This document shows, piece by piece, positions 26,429 through 35,305 of a stretch of DNA of 47,465 nt. This stretch comes from Amazonocrinis nigriterrae CENA67 (GTDB lineage Bacteria; Cyanobacteriota; Cyanobacteriia; Cyanobacteriales; Nostocaceae), in assembly GCF_016056305.1 (NCBI RefSeq), contig NZ_JAECZC010000040.1, positions 1 through 47,465 on the forward strand, written 5' to 3'. The notes beneath the pieces are model-generated. The model ran no database searches, had not been told where the DNA came from, and saw only the letters and a program-made list of their open reading frames with translations. Both the position numbers and the translations under genes were made by a program. How positions within the stretch are numbered: position 1 is the stretch's first letter; each line of letters begins with the position of its first letter.

Positions 26429-28024
26429 ATGGCTGATACAGATGCAATTCATCAGCAAGGAAAAAATCCTGCTGTACCACCAGATCGTGTACCGCTAAGA
26501 ACCTGGATTGGTGTATTAGCTAGTATGCTTGGCGCATTTATGGCGGTACTAGATATTCAAATCACTAATTCTTCACTACAAGATATTCAAGCAAGTTTAG
26601 GAGCCACTTTAGAAGAAGGTTCTTGGATTTCTACCGCCTATCTTGTGGCAGAAATCGTCGTTATTCCTTTAACTGGCTGGTTGTCGCGGGTATTTTCTCT
26701 GCGACTTTATTTAATAGTTAATACTGGATTATTTATTTTCTTTTCTATATGCTGTGCCTGGGCATGGAATCTCAATTCTATGATTGTCTTTCGTGCTTTG
26801 CAAGGCTTTAGTGGAGGGGTTTTAATTCCCGCTGCTATGACAATAGTATTAACAACTTTGCCGCCTGCTAAACAATCAATTGGATTAGCTGCATTTGCTA
26901 TTAGTGCAGTGTTTGCACCTTCAATTGGCCCGACATTAGGAGGTTGGTTAACAGAAAATTTTAGTTGGCACTACAGCTTTTATATAAATGTATTACCAGG
27001 AGCATTGATGCTTTCTGGTGTTTGGTATGGAATTAAACAAGAACGACTCCAAATTAATTTGCTAAAACAAGGCGACTGGTGGGGAATTATTTCAATGGCT
27101 ATTGGCTTAGGTTCCCTACAAGTGGTTTTAGAAGAAGGTAGCCGTAAAGATTGGTTTGGTTCAGCATTTATTGTGCGATTAAGTGTGGTAGCAGCGATTT
27201 TTATCACGCTATTTTTCGTTATAGAATTAACTCGCAAACAACCATTTATTAATTTACGCCTTTTAATTAACCGTAATTTTGGTTTAGCCAGTATTGTGAA
27301 TATTTCACTAGGAGTAGGATTGTATGGTTCAATTTATATTTTACCGCTTTATCTTGCTCAAATTCAAAAATATAATGCACTGCAAATTGGTGAAGTACTG
27401 ATTTGGGCTGGCTTGCCACAACTATTTATTATTCCTTTGATTCCCAGAATAATGCAACGCATTGATGTGCGTTTTATGGTGGCAATTGGTGTGACTTTGT
27501 TTGCTGTCAGTGCCTTTATGAACTCCAGAATGACTTATGAAACTGGTTTAGATCAATTACGTTGGTCACAACTTGTAAGAGCAATGGGACAACCACTCAT
27601 TATGGTACCATTGACATCAATTGCTACTGCCGGTTTGAATCCGAAAGAAGCTGGTTCGGCAAGTGGTTTATTTAATATGATGCGGAATATGGGTGGTTCT
27701 ATCGGAATTGCATCATTAGCGACTTTGTTAACTAATAGAGAGCAATTCCACTCAAATGTTTTAGGTGAAAGAATATCTCTATTTAACCCAGACACTCAAC
27801 AGCGAATTGACCAAATGACACAATATTTTGTTAGTCGTGGTGCAGATTTGAGTACAGCTCAAAACCAAGCCATCAAAGCTATCGATAATGTTGTACGCCG
27901 AGAAGCTTTTGTCATGGCTTTTAACGATTGTTTCTACTTTATTGGTCTTGCTTTATTACTCAGTGGTATCGCTATATTATTTTTCAAAAAAATAAAACCC
28001 ACTGGTGGCGCTGTTGCTCATTAG
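26429..28024 (+). CDS. DHA2-family MFS drug efflux pump, EmrB-like
   Basis: 531 residues and about 14 membrane helices, as in the DHA2 (EmrB/QacA) family of proton-driven drug exporters. Signatures: AVLDIQITNSSLQDIQASLGA in helix 1, WISTAYLVAEIVVIPLTGWLSRVFSLR (motif A), RALQGFSGGVLIPAAMT (motif B), and FAPSIGPTLGGWLTENFSWHYSFYINV (motif C and D1). DHA2 pumps of this type work with EmrA/HlyD adaptors; the adaptor at 23090 is the natural partner. The upstream gap contains two hairpins. MarR control of the whole set is inferred. Confidence 0.93.
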   Translation: MADTDAIHQQGKNPAVPPDRVPLRTWIGVLASMLGAFMAVLDIQITNSSLQDIQASLGATLEEGSWISTAYLVAEIVVIPLTGWLSRVFSLRLYLIVNTGLFIFFSICCAWAWNLNSMIVFRALQGFSGGVLIPAAMTIVLTTLPPAKQSIGLAAFAISAVFAPSIGPTLGGWLTENFSWHYSFYINVLPGALMLSGVWYGIKQERLQINLLKQGDWWGIISMAIGLGSLQVVLEEGSRKDWFGSAFIVRLSVVAAIFITLFFVIELTRKQPFINLRLLINRNFGLASIVNISLGVGLYGSIYILPLYLAQIQKYNALQIGEVLIWAGLPQLFIIPLIPRIMQRIDVRFMVAIGVTLFAVSAFMNSRMTYETGLDQLRWSQLVRAMGQPLIMVPLTSIATAGLNPKEAGSASGLFNMMRNMGGSIGIASLATLLTNREQFHSNVLGERISLFNPDTQQRIDQMTQYFVSRGADLSTAQNQAIKAIDNVVRREAFVMAFNDCFYFIGLALLLSGIAILFFKKIKPTGGAVAH

Positions 28025-28334
28025 AGAATATTTATCGATATCAATCCCATACCCAACGCCCTTTTTACCTTTGATTGAGGTACGCAATTATTGACCGTTG
28101 CTGATGAAAAGCAGAGAATGGTTTATGATCTTGTTGTGGTGAACACAGGCGTACTAAATATGGTAGGTAATTACAGCATAACTTTGTGAATATATTTTAT
28201 GTGTTGGACAGAACTAGAAGCATTTTCAGAAAATGTGATAATGTACTACAAGAAAAGTGTAGCGATCGCGCGTTTTCGAGAGGATGTTTGCTAGTGGGTG
28301 ACAATATCAAGGCTGGGAAAGCACAAGCGAAATC
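28025..28334. other. Intergenic region between EmrB-like and EamA genes
   Basis: 310 bp. It contains a small open frame (ATG 28199, 31 codons) with no support. No repeat or RNA gene is evident. It probably contains the promoter of the EamA gene. Confidence 0.35.
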
Positions 28335-29321
28335 ATGAATATTTTTAATCAAACGATCATGGCGCTTGCTTTGTTATTTGTAGGTATAAGTGCCATATCT
28401 TTTGGCTCTATCTTCATGAGATTAAGCGAAGCTGAACTCAGTCCCCATGCTACTGTATTTAATCGCCTTTGGCTTGGGAGTGTGGTATTCTGGCTATGGC
28501 ATGGATACAAAACGATACGTCAGCAATTTTCCTCTGACGAGCCTGTAGAAAAGCAGGTCTACACCCGTCAGGATATATTCTTATTACTAAGTGCTGGTAT
28601 TTTTTGGGCTTCGACTTTAGTGAGTTTAGCTTGGTCACTGACTCAAACGAGTGTAGCTATTACCAGTGTCTTGCATAATCTTGCCCCCATATTTACTAGC
28701 TTAGGAGCTTGGCTGTTATTTCGTCAGGGTTTTGACCGCCAATTTCTCGTAGGGATGGTCATTGCCATTGGAGGAGCGATCGCAATTGAAATTCAGGAAT
28801 TGCAGGTCGCTCATGGTAAAGTCCAAGGAGGCATAGCTGCGATCATTTCAGCGGTTTTCTTAGCTGCATATTTGTTGATAGTAGAAAAATTGCGGACTAA
28901 ATTCAGTCCTACCACAATTCAGTTATGGATTTGTGCGATCGCTGCTTTAGTTATCTTACCCATACTTGTGTATACACAAGATCAGATTTTCCCTTCTTCA
29001 ATAAATAGTTGGCTTTTCGTCATTTCCCTGGCCTTGGTCTGTCAAGTTTTAGGTCATGGAATTTTGACATATAGTCTTGCCAGATTTTCATCTGTGGTTG
29101 TCTCTTTGGTGCATTTACTAGAACCAGTATTTAGTGGTATTTTCGCACTGATCATATTTTCAGAAAGATTAAGTTTATCGAATTGCTTGGGTATCACTGG
29201 AGTTTTAATCGGTTTATATTTAGCCGGATCTAACCAAGCTGAGATTAATTATCCGCTCAAAGAATCATTCAAAAATATTGTGAACAATTTTGTTGTCAAA
29301 TTCACATTTATCAGTAAATAG
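28335..29321 (+). CDS. EamA/DMT-family transporter
   Basis: 328 residues with about 10 membrane helices in two EamA halves. First half: SFGSIFMRLSEAELSPHATVFNRLWLGSVVFW, then LAPIFTSLGAWLLFRQGFDRQFLVGMVIAIGGAIAI. Second half: GGIAAIISAVFLAAYLLIVEKLR, then HLLEPVFSGIFALIIFSERLSLSNCLGITGVLIGLYLAG. Relatives export metabolites or amino acids, but the substrate is not predictable. It follows the EmrB-like gene on the same strand at 310 bp, so it is probably a separate unit. A palindromic element lies just after the stop codon. Confidence 0.9.
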   Translation: MNIFNQTIMALALLFVGISAISFGSIFMRLSEAELSPHATVFNRLWLGSVVFWLWHGYKTIRQQFSSDEPVEKQVYTRQDIFLLLSAGIFWASTLVSLAWSLTQTSVAITSVLHNLAPIFTSLGAWLLFRQGFDRQFLVGMVIAIGGAIAIEIQELQVAHGKVQGGIAAIISAVFLAAYLLIVEKLRTKFSPTTIQLWICAIAALVILPILVYTQDQIFPSSINSWLFVISLALVCQVLGHGILTYSLARFSSVVVSLVHLLEPVFSGIFALIIFSERLSLSNCLGITGVLIGLYLAGSNQAEINYPLKESFKNIVNNFVVKFTFISK

Positions 29322-29331
29322 TTTGATTATT

Positions 29332-29444
29332 CGGCGTTGCTGAATCAGAATATGAAATTACAAAATTACACTTCTTTTTCTTTGTAACTTTGCGCCTTTG
29401 CGACTTTGCGTGAGGTAAATTCATATTTTAAATCAGCAACGCCG
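29332..29444. repeat. 113-bp palindromic repeat element
   Basis: Ends are perfect 12-bp inverted repeats CGGCGTTGCTGA (29332-29343) and TCAGCAACGCCG (29433-29444). A further pairing AATATGAA/TTCATATT lies inside. The centre has TTTGCGCCTTTGCGACTTTGC-like units. Small palindromic elements of this sort are common in Nostoc-type genomes. It sits between convergent genes and could act as a bidirectional stop. Confidence 0.8.
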
Positions 29445-29456
29445 CTTAAAATTATC

Positions 29457-29705
29457 CTAATCCAACATTTCTAAGTCAATTCCCAAAGCATTAAGTTGTT
29501 CATCAGAAAGCGAGAGTCTTCGACACGGCTTCGCCGAACGCAATTTCTCTACAATTCTCTCTCGCTTCTGTCGTTCAACATCAGCCCTTTGTTGTTCAAT
29601 CACAGCACGTTCCTCACCTGTGAGTAATAGATTTCCTGTTGCATCCCACCACCGCAACCAAGGTTGAAATTCAAGAATGTAATTCTTATGAAAGACTAGG
29701 ATCAT
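29457..29705 (-). pseudogene. Remnant of the C-terminal tail of an Uma2-family protein
   Basis: 82 codons that look like the tail of Uma2 (DUF820) nuclease-fold proteins: LRWWDATGNLLLTGEERA, then a charged coiled stretch (EQQRADVERQKRERIVEKLRSA) and an end like LNALGIDLEMLD. The catalytic PD-(D/E)XK domain that should precede this is absent. A GC-rich repeat (about 29515-29545) is inserted and reads as KPCRRLSL. The frame overlaps the end of the upstream TPR gene by 20 bp. It is probably a decayed fragment, though a translated small protein cannot be excluded. Confidence 0.6.
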
Positions 29706-30333
29706 CTAAAGTTTTTATCTGCCGTAAAATCTGTTCGACTTGGTAAGCTTTTTCATTTCTACTTTCTGCTTTGAAGATATTTAAAGCTTTTTCTAAAGTA
29801 GCTTTCGCTTCATCTCGTTTATTTGTTTGCCACAATGCTTGTCCCAAATTAGTGAGTGCATCGCCATAATTGGGATTAATTTCTAAGGCTTTGCGGTATT
29901 CAGTAATAGCTTCTTGCCAACGGTCTTGACTGGCGTAAACAACACCGATCGCATTATAAGCTAGAGCATATTTTGGTCTGAGGCGAATGGCTTCTTGGTA
30001 AGCATTAATTGCTGCTTCTGGTTGGTTTTGCCGAAACAGCACATTTCCTAACTGAAAGTGGCCAAAAGCGTCTTCTGGGAACTTTTTAATGAATTTGCGG
30101 AGATTTTCTTCTGCACCTTTGAAGTCTCTTTGATTGTATAGTGCATTCACTTGTTGCAAAAGCTGCGATCGCTCTGGTGAATCTGTACCGGAAAACTGTG
30201 CTAGTTTGTATTCTTGGCTTTTGAAAGTTTCCTGATAGCTGAATTTGTGAACATAATTTTCTGGTGAAAGTACGCTAACTTTTACAGGATACGTTAATAC
30301 CAGTGCCAGTAGATAGGATGTTGTAATACTCAT
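29686..30333 (-). CDS. TPR-repeat secreted protein, paralogue B
   Basis: 215 residues. The N-terminus (1-24) looks like a signal peptide or anchor. Four TPR-like units cover about 70-190; conserved runs include AIRLRPKYALAYNAIGVVYASQDRWQEAITEYRKALEINPNYGDALTNLGQALW. It closely matches the upstream gene (30364-31194) throughout the TPR part, so the pair is a tandem duplication, but it lacks the Cys-rich N-terminal region of that paralogue. The gap is 30 bp and co-transcription is likely. TPR proteins act as protein-binding scaffolds; the partner is unknown. Confidence 0.85.
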   Translation of the reverse strand: MSITTSYLLALVLTYPVKVSVLSPENYVHKFSYQETFKSQEYKLAQFSGTDSPERSQLLQQVNALYNQRDFKGAEENLRKFIKKFPEDAFGHFQLGNVLFRQNQPEAAINAYQEAIRLRPKYALAYNAIGVVYASQDRWQEAITEYRKALEINPNYGDALTNLGQALWQTNKRDEAKATLEKALNIFKAESRNEKAYQVEQILRQIKTLDDPSLS

Positions 30334-30363
30334 AAAATCTAGTTTTTGTCTCTTTTGAAATGT

Positions 30364-31194
30364 TTAATTATTTCTACTGTGCTTTACTTGCTCTAAAAGC
30401 TGATCTATGCTTTTAATTTTGTCATTATCATCTTGTTCTTTAAAGACATTTCTAGCTTTTTCTAGAGCAGCGATCGCTTCTGAGGATTTCCCTTGATGCC
30501 ATAGTGCCTCTCCTAAATTTTTCAGAGCATCACCATATTTAGGATTAATATTCAGTGCTTTCTGGTACTCATTAATTGCCTCATCCCAGTTATCTTGGCT
30601 AGCGCGAATCATTCCTATAGCATTATGAGCAACCGCGTAATCAGAATTCAGGCGAATAGCTTCTTGGTATTCATCAATTGCAGCTTCTGGTTTGGCTTCA
30701 CGGTATAAGGTGTTGCCTAGCTGATAATGTATATATGCATCTTTAGGATACATTTTAACCAGCTTGCGGAATTTATCCTCTGCTAGTGGATAGTTTCCTG
30801 AATTGTAAAAGGAATTTGCTTCTTGAATTAGTTGTGTTCGCTCATCTGGCTGTGTTTGCTGTTTTTGTGGTGGTTGCGGCTGCGGAATTGGTCTTGTGCA
30901 ATTCAGTTTTTTATGCCTACGTGCCTGACGTTCTAAACAATTAAAATAACTTTGTTGTTCAGAATATCTCAAAGGTGAGCTAGATAGAGGATATTCCGGT
31001 GCTGGTCTTTTGCAATGAATTTCTTGGTTATTTCTTGACTGACGTTCTAAACATCTTATATATCTACGTTCATCCTTTTGGTCAAAACTTTGAGCATTTA
31101 CCAAAGGTGAGATGCTACTTCCAATTAAAATGCTCAGCGAAACCCAGGTAAGAGGTTGAACAAATACTGATTTTTGTTGCTTCTTCAGCTTCAT
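30364..31194 (-). CDS. TPR-repeat secreted protein with duplicated Cys motif, paralogue A
   Basis: 276 residues from ATG 31194. The frame is open to 31266 and an ATG at 31203 is also possible. I chose 31194 because it gives a clean signal peptide (basic start KLKKQQK, hydrophobic core, cleavage near LVNAQS). The mature N-terminus has two copies of a motif CLERQxR(x7)CxRPxP, about 45 residues apart, that I do not recognise. Three to four TPR units follow, very similar to paralogue B downstream. It probably acts in the periplasm as a binding scaffold; the paired cysteines may form disulfides. Confidence 0.82.
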   Translation of the reverse strand: MKLKKQQKSVFVQPLTWVSLSILIGSSISPLVNAQSFDQKDERRYIRCLERQSRNNQEIHCKRPAPEYPLSSSPLRYSEQQSYFNCLERQARRHKKLNCTRPIPQPQPPQKQQTQPDERTQLIQEANSFYNSGNYPLAEDKFRKLVKMYPKDAYIHYQLGNTLYREAKPEAAIDEYQEAIRLNSDYAVAHNAIGMIRASQDNWDEAINEYQKALNINPKYGDALKNLGEALWHQGKSSEAIAALEKARNVFKEQDDNDKIKSIDQLLEQVKHSRNN

Positions 31195-31305
31195 TGTCCT
31201 CATCGCCTCAATGACGTTTTGATTTTGATCATAAATTAAGGGTGCGTTAATCAATGCATAACACACGACTATAACTGTTTGGGCACAAACACTATGTCAA
31301 ACTAA

Positions 31306-31589
31306 TAGGACTTAGGCAACTGGCACAATAAATAAACGTGAGTTCGACGGATATAAAAAACCCCGCTTCCATTCCTCTCCCCCATAGGGAGAGAGGCTTT
31401 GAAACCCTAATTTTTTCGTTGAAAACGCGGAATATTTCTGCCCCTCTCCGCGTCGGAGAGGGGTTGGGGAGAGGTTCATCGAACTCACGTTAAATAAAGG
31501 TTAGGGTTGTCAACAGTCCACAGTCAATGGTCAACAGCTAAAACTTCTAAACTATTGACTATTGACAGCCTCAACTAAAAATTTATGAC
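31306..31589. repeat. Left inverted-repeat copy flanking acs
   Basis: From TAGGACTTA to ATTTATGAC. The same sequence, in reverse complement, lies beyond the other end of acs at 33746-33895. The two differ by point changes, loss or gain of 7-bp units in the GACTATT/GGTCAAC part, and a 155-bp element present only in this copy (31336-31490). Confidence 0.85.
31336..31490. mobile_element. 155-bp MITE with 7-bp target duplication
   Basis: Terminal inverted repeats ACGTGAGTTCGA (31336-31347) and TCGAACTCACGT (31479-31490) are perfect. TAAATAA is present directly on both sides (31329-31335 and 31491-31497). The matching site in the right repeat copy is uninterrupted (TTATTTA at 33866-33872 on the plus strand). 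The inside is non-coding and carries hairpins (CCTCTCCC/GGGAGAGG and CCTCTCC/GGAGAGG). It needs a transposase from elsewhere; none is in the window. Confidence 0.85.
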
Positions 31590-31625
31590 ACTTGCCCAAG
31601 TCCTGACTAAGTTATGTTGAATTGT

Positions 31626-33599
31626 TTATGCACCCTCACGTAACTTATCTAACACACTCCGATCTTCTAAAGTCGAAGTATCACCAGATACCTCTTGTCC
31701 TGCTGCTAGATTTCGCAACAATCGCCGCATGATTTTACCCGATCGCGTTTTCGGTAAAGCATCGGTAAAACGAATTTCTCCCGGTCTGGCGATCGCACCA
31801 ATTTCTTTGACAACGTGCTGCTTGAGTTCTTTACTCAATTCCTCACTTCCCTGATAACTGCCTTCCAAGGTCACAAAAGCTACAACTTCTTCGCCTTTGA
31901 GTTCATCAGGTTTACCCACCACCGCCGCTTCTGCCACCGCTGGATGCGAAACTAAGGCTGATTCTACTTCCATTGTACCGAGTCTATGACCTGACACATT
32001 CAACACATCATCTACTCGACCCATTACCCAGAAGTAACCATCTTCATCTCGTCTTGCACCATCACCAGCAAAGTAAGTATATTTACCATCTTGGGGAGGA
32101 ATGTGTTCCCAGTAGGTGCGGCGAAATCTTTCTGGATCGCCGTAGACTGTCCGCATCATTCCCGGCCAAGGATGACGCACTGCTAAATAACCGCCTGCGT
32201 TGTTGGGTACGCTGTTGCCTTCTAAATCTACGATATCTGCAATAATTCCTGGGAACGGCAGAGTTGCCGAACCGGGTTTAGTGGAAATTGCCCCTGGTAG
32301 CGGCGTAATCATGATACCGCCGGTTTCTGTTTGCCACCAAGTATCCACAATTGGGCAACGTTCGCCGCCGATGACTTTGTGATACCACATCCAAGCTTCT
32401 GGGTTAATCGGTTCGCCGACGGTTCCCAATAAACGCAAGGATGATAAATTACGGGCATTGGGATGCTGTTCACCCATGCGAATAAATGCGCGAATTGCTG
32501 TAGGTGCAGTATAAAAAATATTCACGCCGTATTTTTCAATCACATCCCAGAAACACCCAGGATTAGAACCACGGGGCGCACCTTCATACATCAAGGTTGT
32601 GGCACCGTTGGACAGAGGGCCGTAGACAATATAGCTATGCCCAGTAATCCAACCAACATCTGCGGTACACCAATATACATCAGTGTCTTGCAAGTCGAAG
32701 ATCCATTTGGTGGTCATGTGGGTATACAAGTTATAACCAGCCGTTGTATGGACAACACCCTTCGGTTTCCCGGTACTGCCAGAGGTGTAGAGAATAAACA
32801 GCATGTCTTCGCTGTCCATGGGTTCGGCGGGACAATCGGCTGAGGCAGCTTTTTGCAAATCATGCCACCAATGATCGCGCCCTCCCAACTGCATATAAGT
32901 TTCTTGTCCGGTGCGCTTGACAACTAAGACATTTTGTACACTGGGAACCGCACCATCAGCTAAGGCTTTGTCTACCTGTTCTTTGAGGGGCACGATCGCA
33001 TCTTTGCGCCAACCACCATCAGCAGTAATTACTAGTTTAGCTTGGGCATCGATCAAGCGATCGCGCAAAGCTTCGGCACTGAAACCACCAAATACCACAC
33101 TGTGAGGTGCGCCAATTCTGGCACAGGCTAACATGGCAATGGCAGCTTCGGGTATCATAGGCATATAAATACCGACGCGATCGCCTTTTTGGATTCCCAG
33201 TTGCTTCAGCACATTGGCGAATTGACAAACCTCGCGGTGTAGTTGAGCATAGGTGAGAGTCCGCGAGTCTCCTGGTTCTCCTTCCCAAATTAGTGCCGCT
33301 TTATTTTTGCGCCAGGTGGTGAGGTGTCTGTCAAGACAGTTGTAGGAAATATTAATCTTACCGCCCACAAACCACTTAGCAAAAGGCGGTTGCCAGTCTA
33401 GGATGGTGTCCCATTTTTGGAACCAGTGCAACTCCTTTTCGGCTAATTCCGCCCAAAATTGCTCAGGATTGGCTTTGGCTTGGTCATAAAGATGCTGATA
33501 GTCTTGTAAACTCTTGATATGAGCGTTTTGGGAAAAGTCAGCAGCGGGATGAAATAGGCGTTTCTCTTGCAGGATTGATTCTATAGTTGGTTGAGACAT
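31626..33599 (-). CDS. acs: Acetyl-CoA synthetase (AMP-forming)
   Basis: Activates acetate to acetyl-CoA via acetyl-AMP. 657 residues, normal for Acs. Motifs: the AMP-binding loop [15 protein letters not shown], the motif [41 protein letters not shown] at the hinge, and [13 protein letters not shown] near the C-terminus with Lys622, the lysine that in other Acs proteins is inactivated by acetylation. It stands alone as a single-gene unit and is flanked on both sides by inverted copies of a ~130-150-bp repeat. Confidence 0.97.
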   Translation of the reverse strand: MSQPTIESILQEKRLFHPAADFSQNAHIKSLQDYQHLYDQAKANPEQFWAELAEKELHWFQKWDTILDWQPPFAKWFVGGKINISYNCLDRHLTTWRKNKAALIWEGEPGDSRTLTYAQLHREVCQFANVLKQLGIQKGDRVGIYMPMIPEAAIAMLACARIGAPHSVVFGGFSAEALRDRLIDAQAKLVITADGGWRKDAIVPLKEQVDKALADGAVPSVQNVLVVKRTGQETYMQLGGRDHWWHDLQKAASADCPAEPMDSEDMLFILYTSGSTGKPKGVVHTTAGYNLYTHMTTKWIFDLQDTDVYWCTADVGWITGHSYIVYGPLSNGATTLMYEGAPRGSNPGCFWDVIEKYGVNIFYTAPTAIRAFIRMGEQHPNARNLSSLRLLGTVGEPINPEAWMWYHKVIGGERCPIVDTWWQTETGGIMITPLPGAISTKPGSATLPFPGIIADIVDLEGNSVPNNAGGYLAVRHPWPGMMRTVYGDPERFRRTYWEHIPPQDGKYTYFAGDGARRDEDGYFWVMGRVDDVLNVSGHRLGTMEVESALVSHPAVAEAAVVGKPDELKGEEVVAFVTLEGSYQGSEELSKELKQHVVKEIGAIARPGEIRFTDALPKTRSGKIMRRLLRNLAAGQEVSGDTSTLEDRSVLDKLREGA

Positions 33600-33745
33600 G
33601 GTTATGATAGCGATCGCTATTGTTACTGAAAAGTATTATGAGCAAAGTTGTGACAGATGGTATTTAGCTTTTCATTAAGCAAGGCGGAAATTGCTAAGTT
33701 AATCAGTTTACACCAACCAAAAGCAACACACCCTGACGGTCATTG

Positions 33746-33895
33746 TCATAAATTTCTAGTTGAGGCTGTCAAGAGTCAATAGTCCATTGTCCATAGTCAA
33801 TAGTTTAGAATTTTTAGCTGTTGACCGTTGACAGTTGACTATGGACTGTTGACAATCCTAACCTTTATTTAGTGTGCTAGTTGCGTAAGTCCTAA
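33746..33895. repeat. Right inverted-repeat copy flanking acs (empty MITE site)
   Basis: Reverse complement of the left copy (31306-31589) without the MITE. The intact target TTATTTA is at 33866-33872. It carries extra GTCAATA/GTTGACC-type heptamers compared with the left copy. The remainder of 33600-34084 contains the acs promoter side and no gene. Confidence 0.85.
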
Positions 33896-34084
33896 TTTAG
33901 AGTAGCGCTTACAATATAATTAAAAATTATGCAATATAATCTGAATTAAGCTAGTCAAGAGTGCAATTACCAAATCAGAGGGTGCCTGTTAACCGAGGAA
34001 TCATAGAAAACCTAACACTAACATTTTTCTTAACACAGATATTAGCTAGTTAAATTAGGTATAAATTGAAAACAGCGTTAGTTT

Positions 34085-34795
34085 GTGAAAGTAGGGCATA
34101 GTTTGCAAGCAAAAGAGATTAAGGATCAGCTAAAGTCCCTTATCGAGCAAGCCTCCTCGATAGATCCTAATTTAGCGCGGAGATTAGACGAAATTAATCG
34201 TTGGGTCAAGAATATCAAGCCTGGTTCCTTGACTGCTAAACCATTTGTGCTTGCCTTCCTCCTAGAGGTGATTACTGACTCTACAATTTGGCTGGCTATT
34301 AAATCCCTACCTTGCCAAGAAGAACAAAAAGCCAAGTTCGAGCAAATGACGCCTAATGAGAGGTATTGGTATGGTTATCTTTTTCCTAAGTGGATCAATG
34401 CAACTGACTCCAAGTTTTATATTTGGAAACAAAAATTAATGGCAGGAGAGTTTAATCAGGTTGATGATGATATTATTAAATCTATAGCTCAAGATATTGT
34501 CAGTCGTGAAGGTAGTTTTTGGCAGCGTTATATCGCCGACCTTTCCATGGCAACAGATTTAATTGTTAGTAATCGCCAAGCAAAACCACTATGCATTCAA
34601 GTTACCAGTGTATCTGAAGAATTTAATCACCAAAAGTATCATTATTGGAAAACGACACTGCACTTGTGGGAAATAGAGAGAGGATTGTTTGTCAGCTATA
34701 GTCCTCACGACGCTAATTTTATTAATCAATTAGTCAATGTTGCTTTGTATAACAGTGATTATCTAGCTGGAGGCAAGTATTTGAAATTTTCGTGA
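34085..34795 (+). CDS. Unknown protein, possible PD-(D/E)XK-like fold
   Basis: 236 residues from GTG 34085; no in-frame ATG lies near the start and the ribosome binding site is weak, so the start is uncertain. The N-terminal ~100 residues are helical. The C-terminal part has ATDLIVSNRQAKPLCIQVTS followed by WKTTLHLWEIERGLFVSYSP. The spacing of Asp and the Gln-x-Thr strand recalls restriction-endonuclease-like folds, but the typical Glu-x-Lys is not there, so activity is doubtful. It is followed by two other unknown genes (34865-35305 and 35300-36241). Confidence 0.7.
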   Translation: MKVGHSLQAKEIKDQLKSLIEQASSIDPNLARRLDEINRWVKNIKPGSLTAKPFVLAFLLEVITDSTIWLAIKSLPCQEEQKAKFEQMTPNERYWYGYLFPKWINATDSKFYIWKQKLMAGEFNQVDDDIIKSIAQDIVSREGSFWQRYIADLSMATDLIVSNRQAKPLCIQVTSVSEEFNHQKYHYWKTTLHLWEIERGLFVSYSPHDANFINQLVNVALYNSDYLAGGKYLKFS

Positions 34796-34864
34796 TACTT
34801 TCAGGGATTTGTTATTCAAGATTTGTGTTCTAGCTTACATACTTACTTGCTTGTCACAGCTTTT

Positions 34865-35305
34865 ATGGCTAATCAAAGAGAAACTCACAGTTACGAAAAT
34901 CAAGTGGATAGATTTACTGAAGCTTTAGCAACAGCCCGAAAAATGCAGCAAGACTGGCTGACTTATGGGCTAAATTTTATCCATCTTTACGTTGAAGATG
35001 TGGATGGAGATTGGCTTGAAACCTGGGGAAATGATGAGATAATAGGTAATTCCGTATTAGATAGTATCAAAGAATTTCTAGTAAGTGATGATCATGTAGC
35101 TGTGAGGATACGGCAGCTTTTAGGAGAACGTTCCCTTTTTGATTTAGCGGTGAACATAGAAGCATCCTGGAGAATTTCCCAAGCAGATAATAGGTTATCT
35201 GCTATGAGAAATTTGTTAGCGAGTGATTTTAGTAGTGAAATAGATGATAATGGTTTATTAGATTTAGCAGAAAGTTTATTAGCCAAGCTTTCTGAGATTT
35301 TATGA
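34865..35305 (+). CDS. Unknown acidic soluble protein
   Basis: 146 residues from ATG 34865. The frame is open from a TTG at 34823, but the extra residues look like translated spacer. Composition is acidic and helical (IHLYVEDVDGDWLETWGNDEII; SSEIDDNGLLDLAESLLAKL). No family is recognised. It follows the 34085 gene by 69 bp on the same strand and may be co-transcribed. Its end overlaps the end of the convergent next gene by 6 bp. Confidence 0.65.
   Translation: MANQRETHSYENQVDRFTEALATARKMQQDWLTYGLNFIHLYVEDVDGDWLETWGNDEIIGNSVLDSIKEFLVSDDHVAVRIRQLLGERSLFDLAVNIEASWRISQADNRLSAMRNLLASDFSSEIDDNGLLDLAESLLAKLSEIL

Noticed and set aside
28199-28294. 31-codon ORF before the EamA gene
   Set aside because: Too short, no ribosome binding site and no recognisable sequence.
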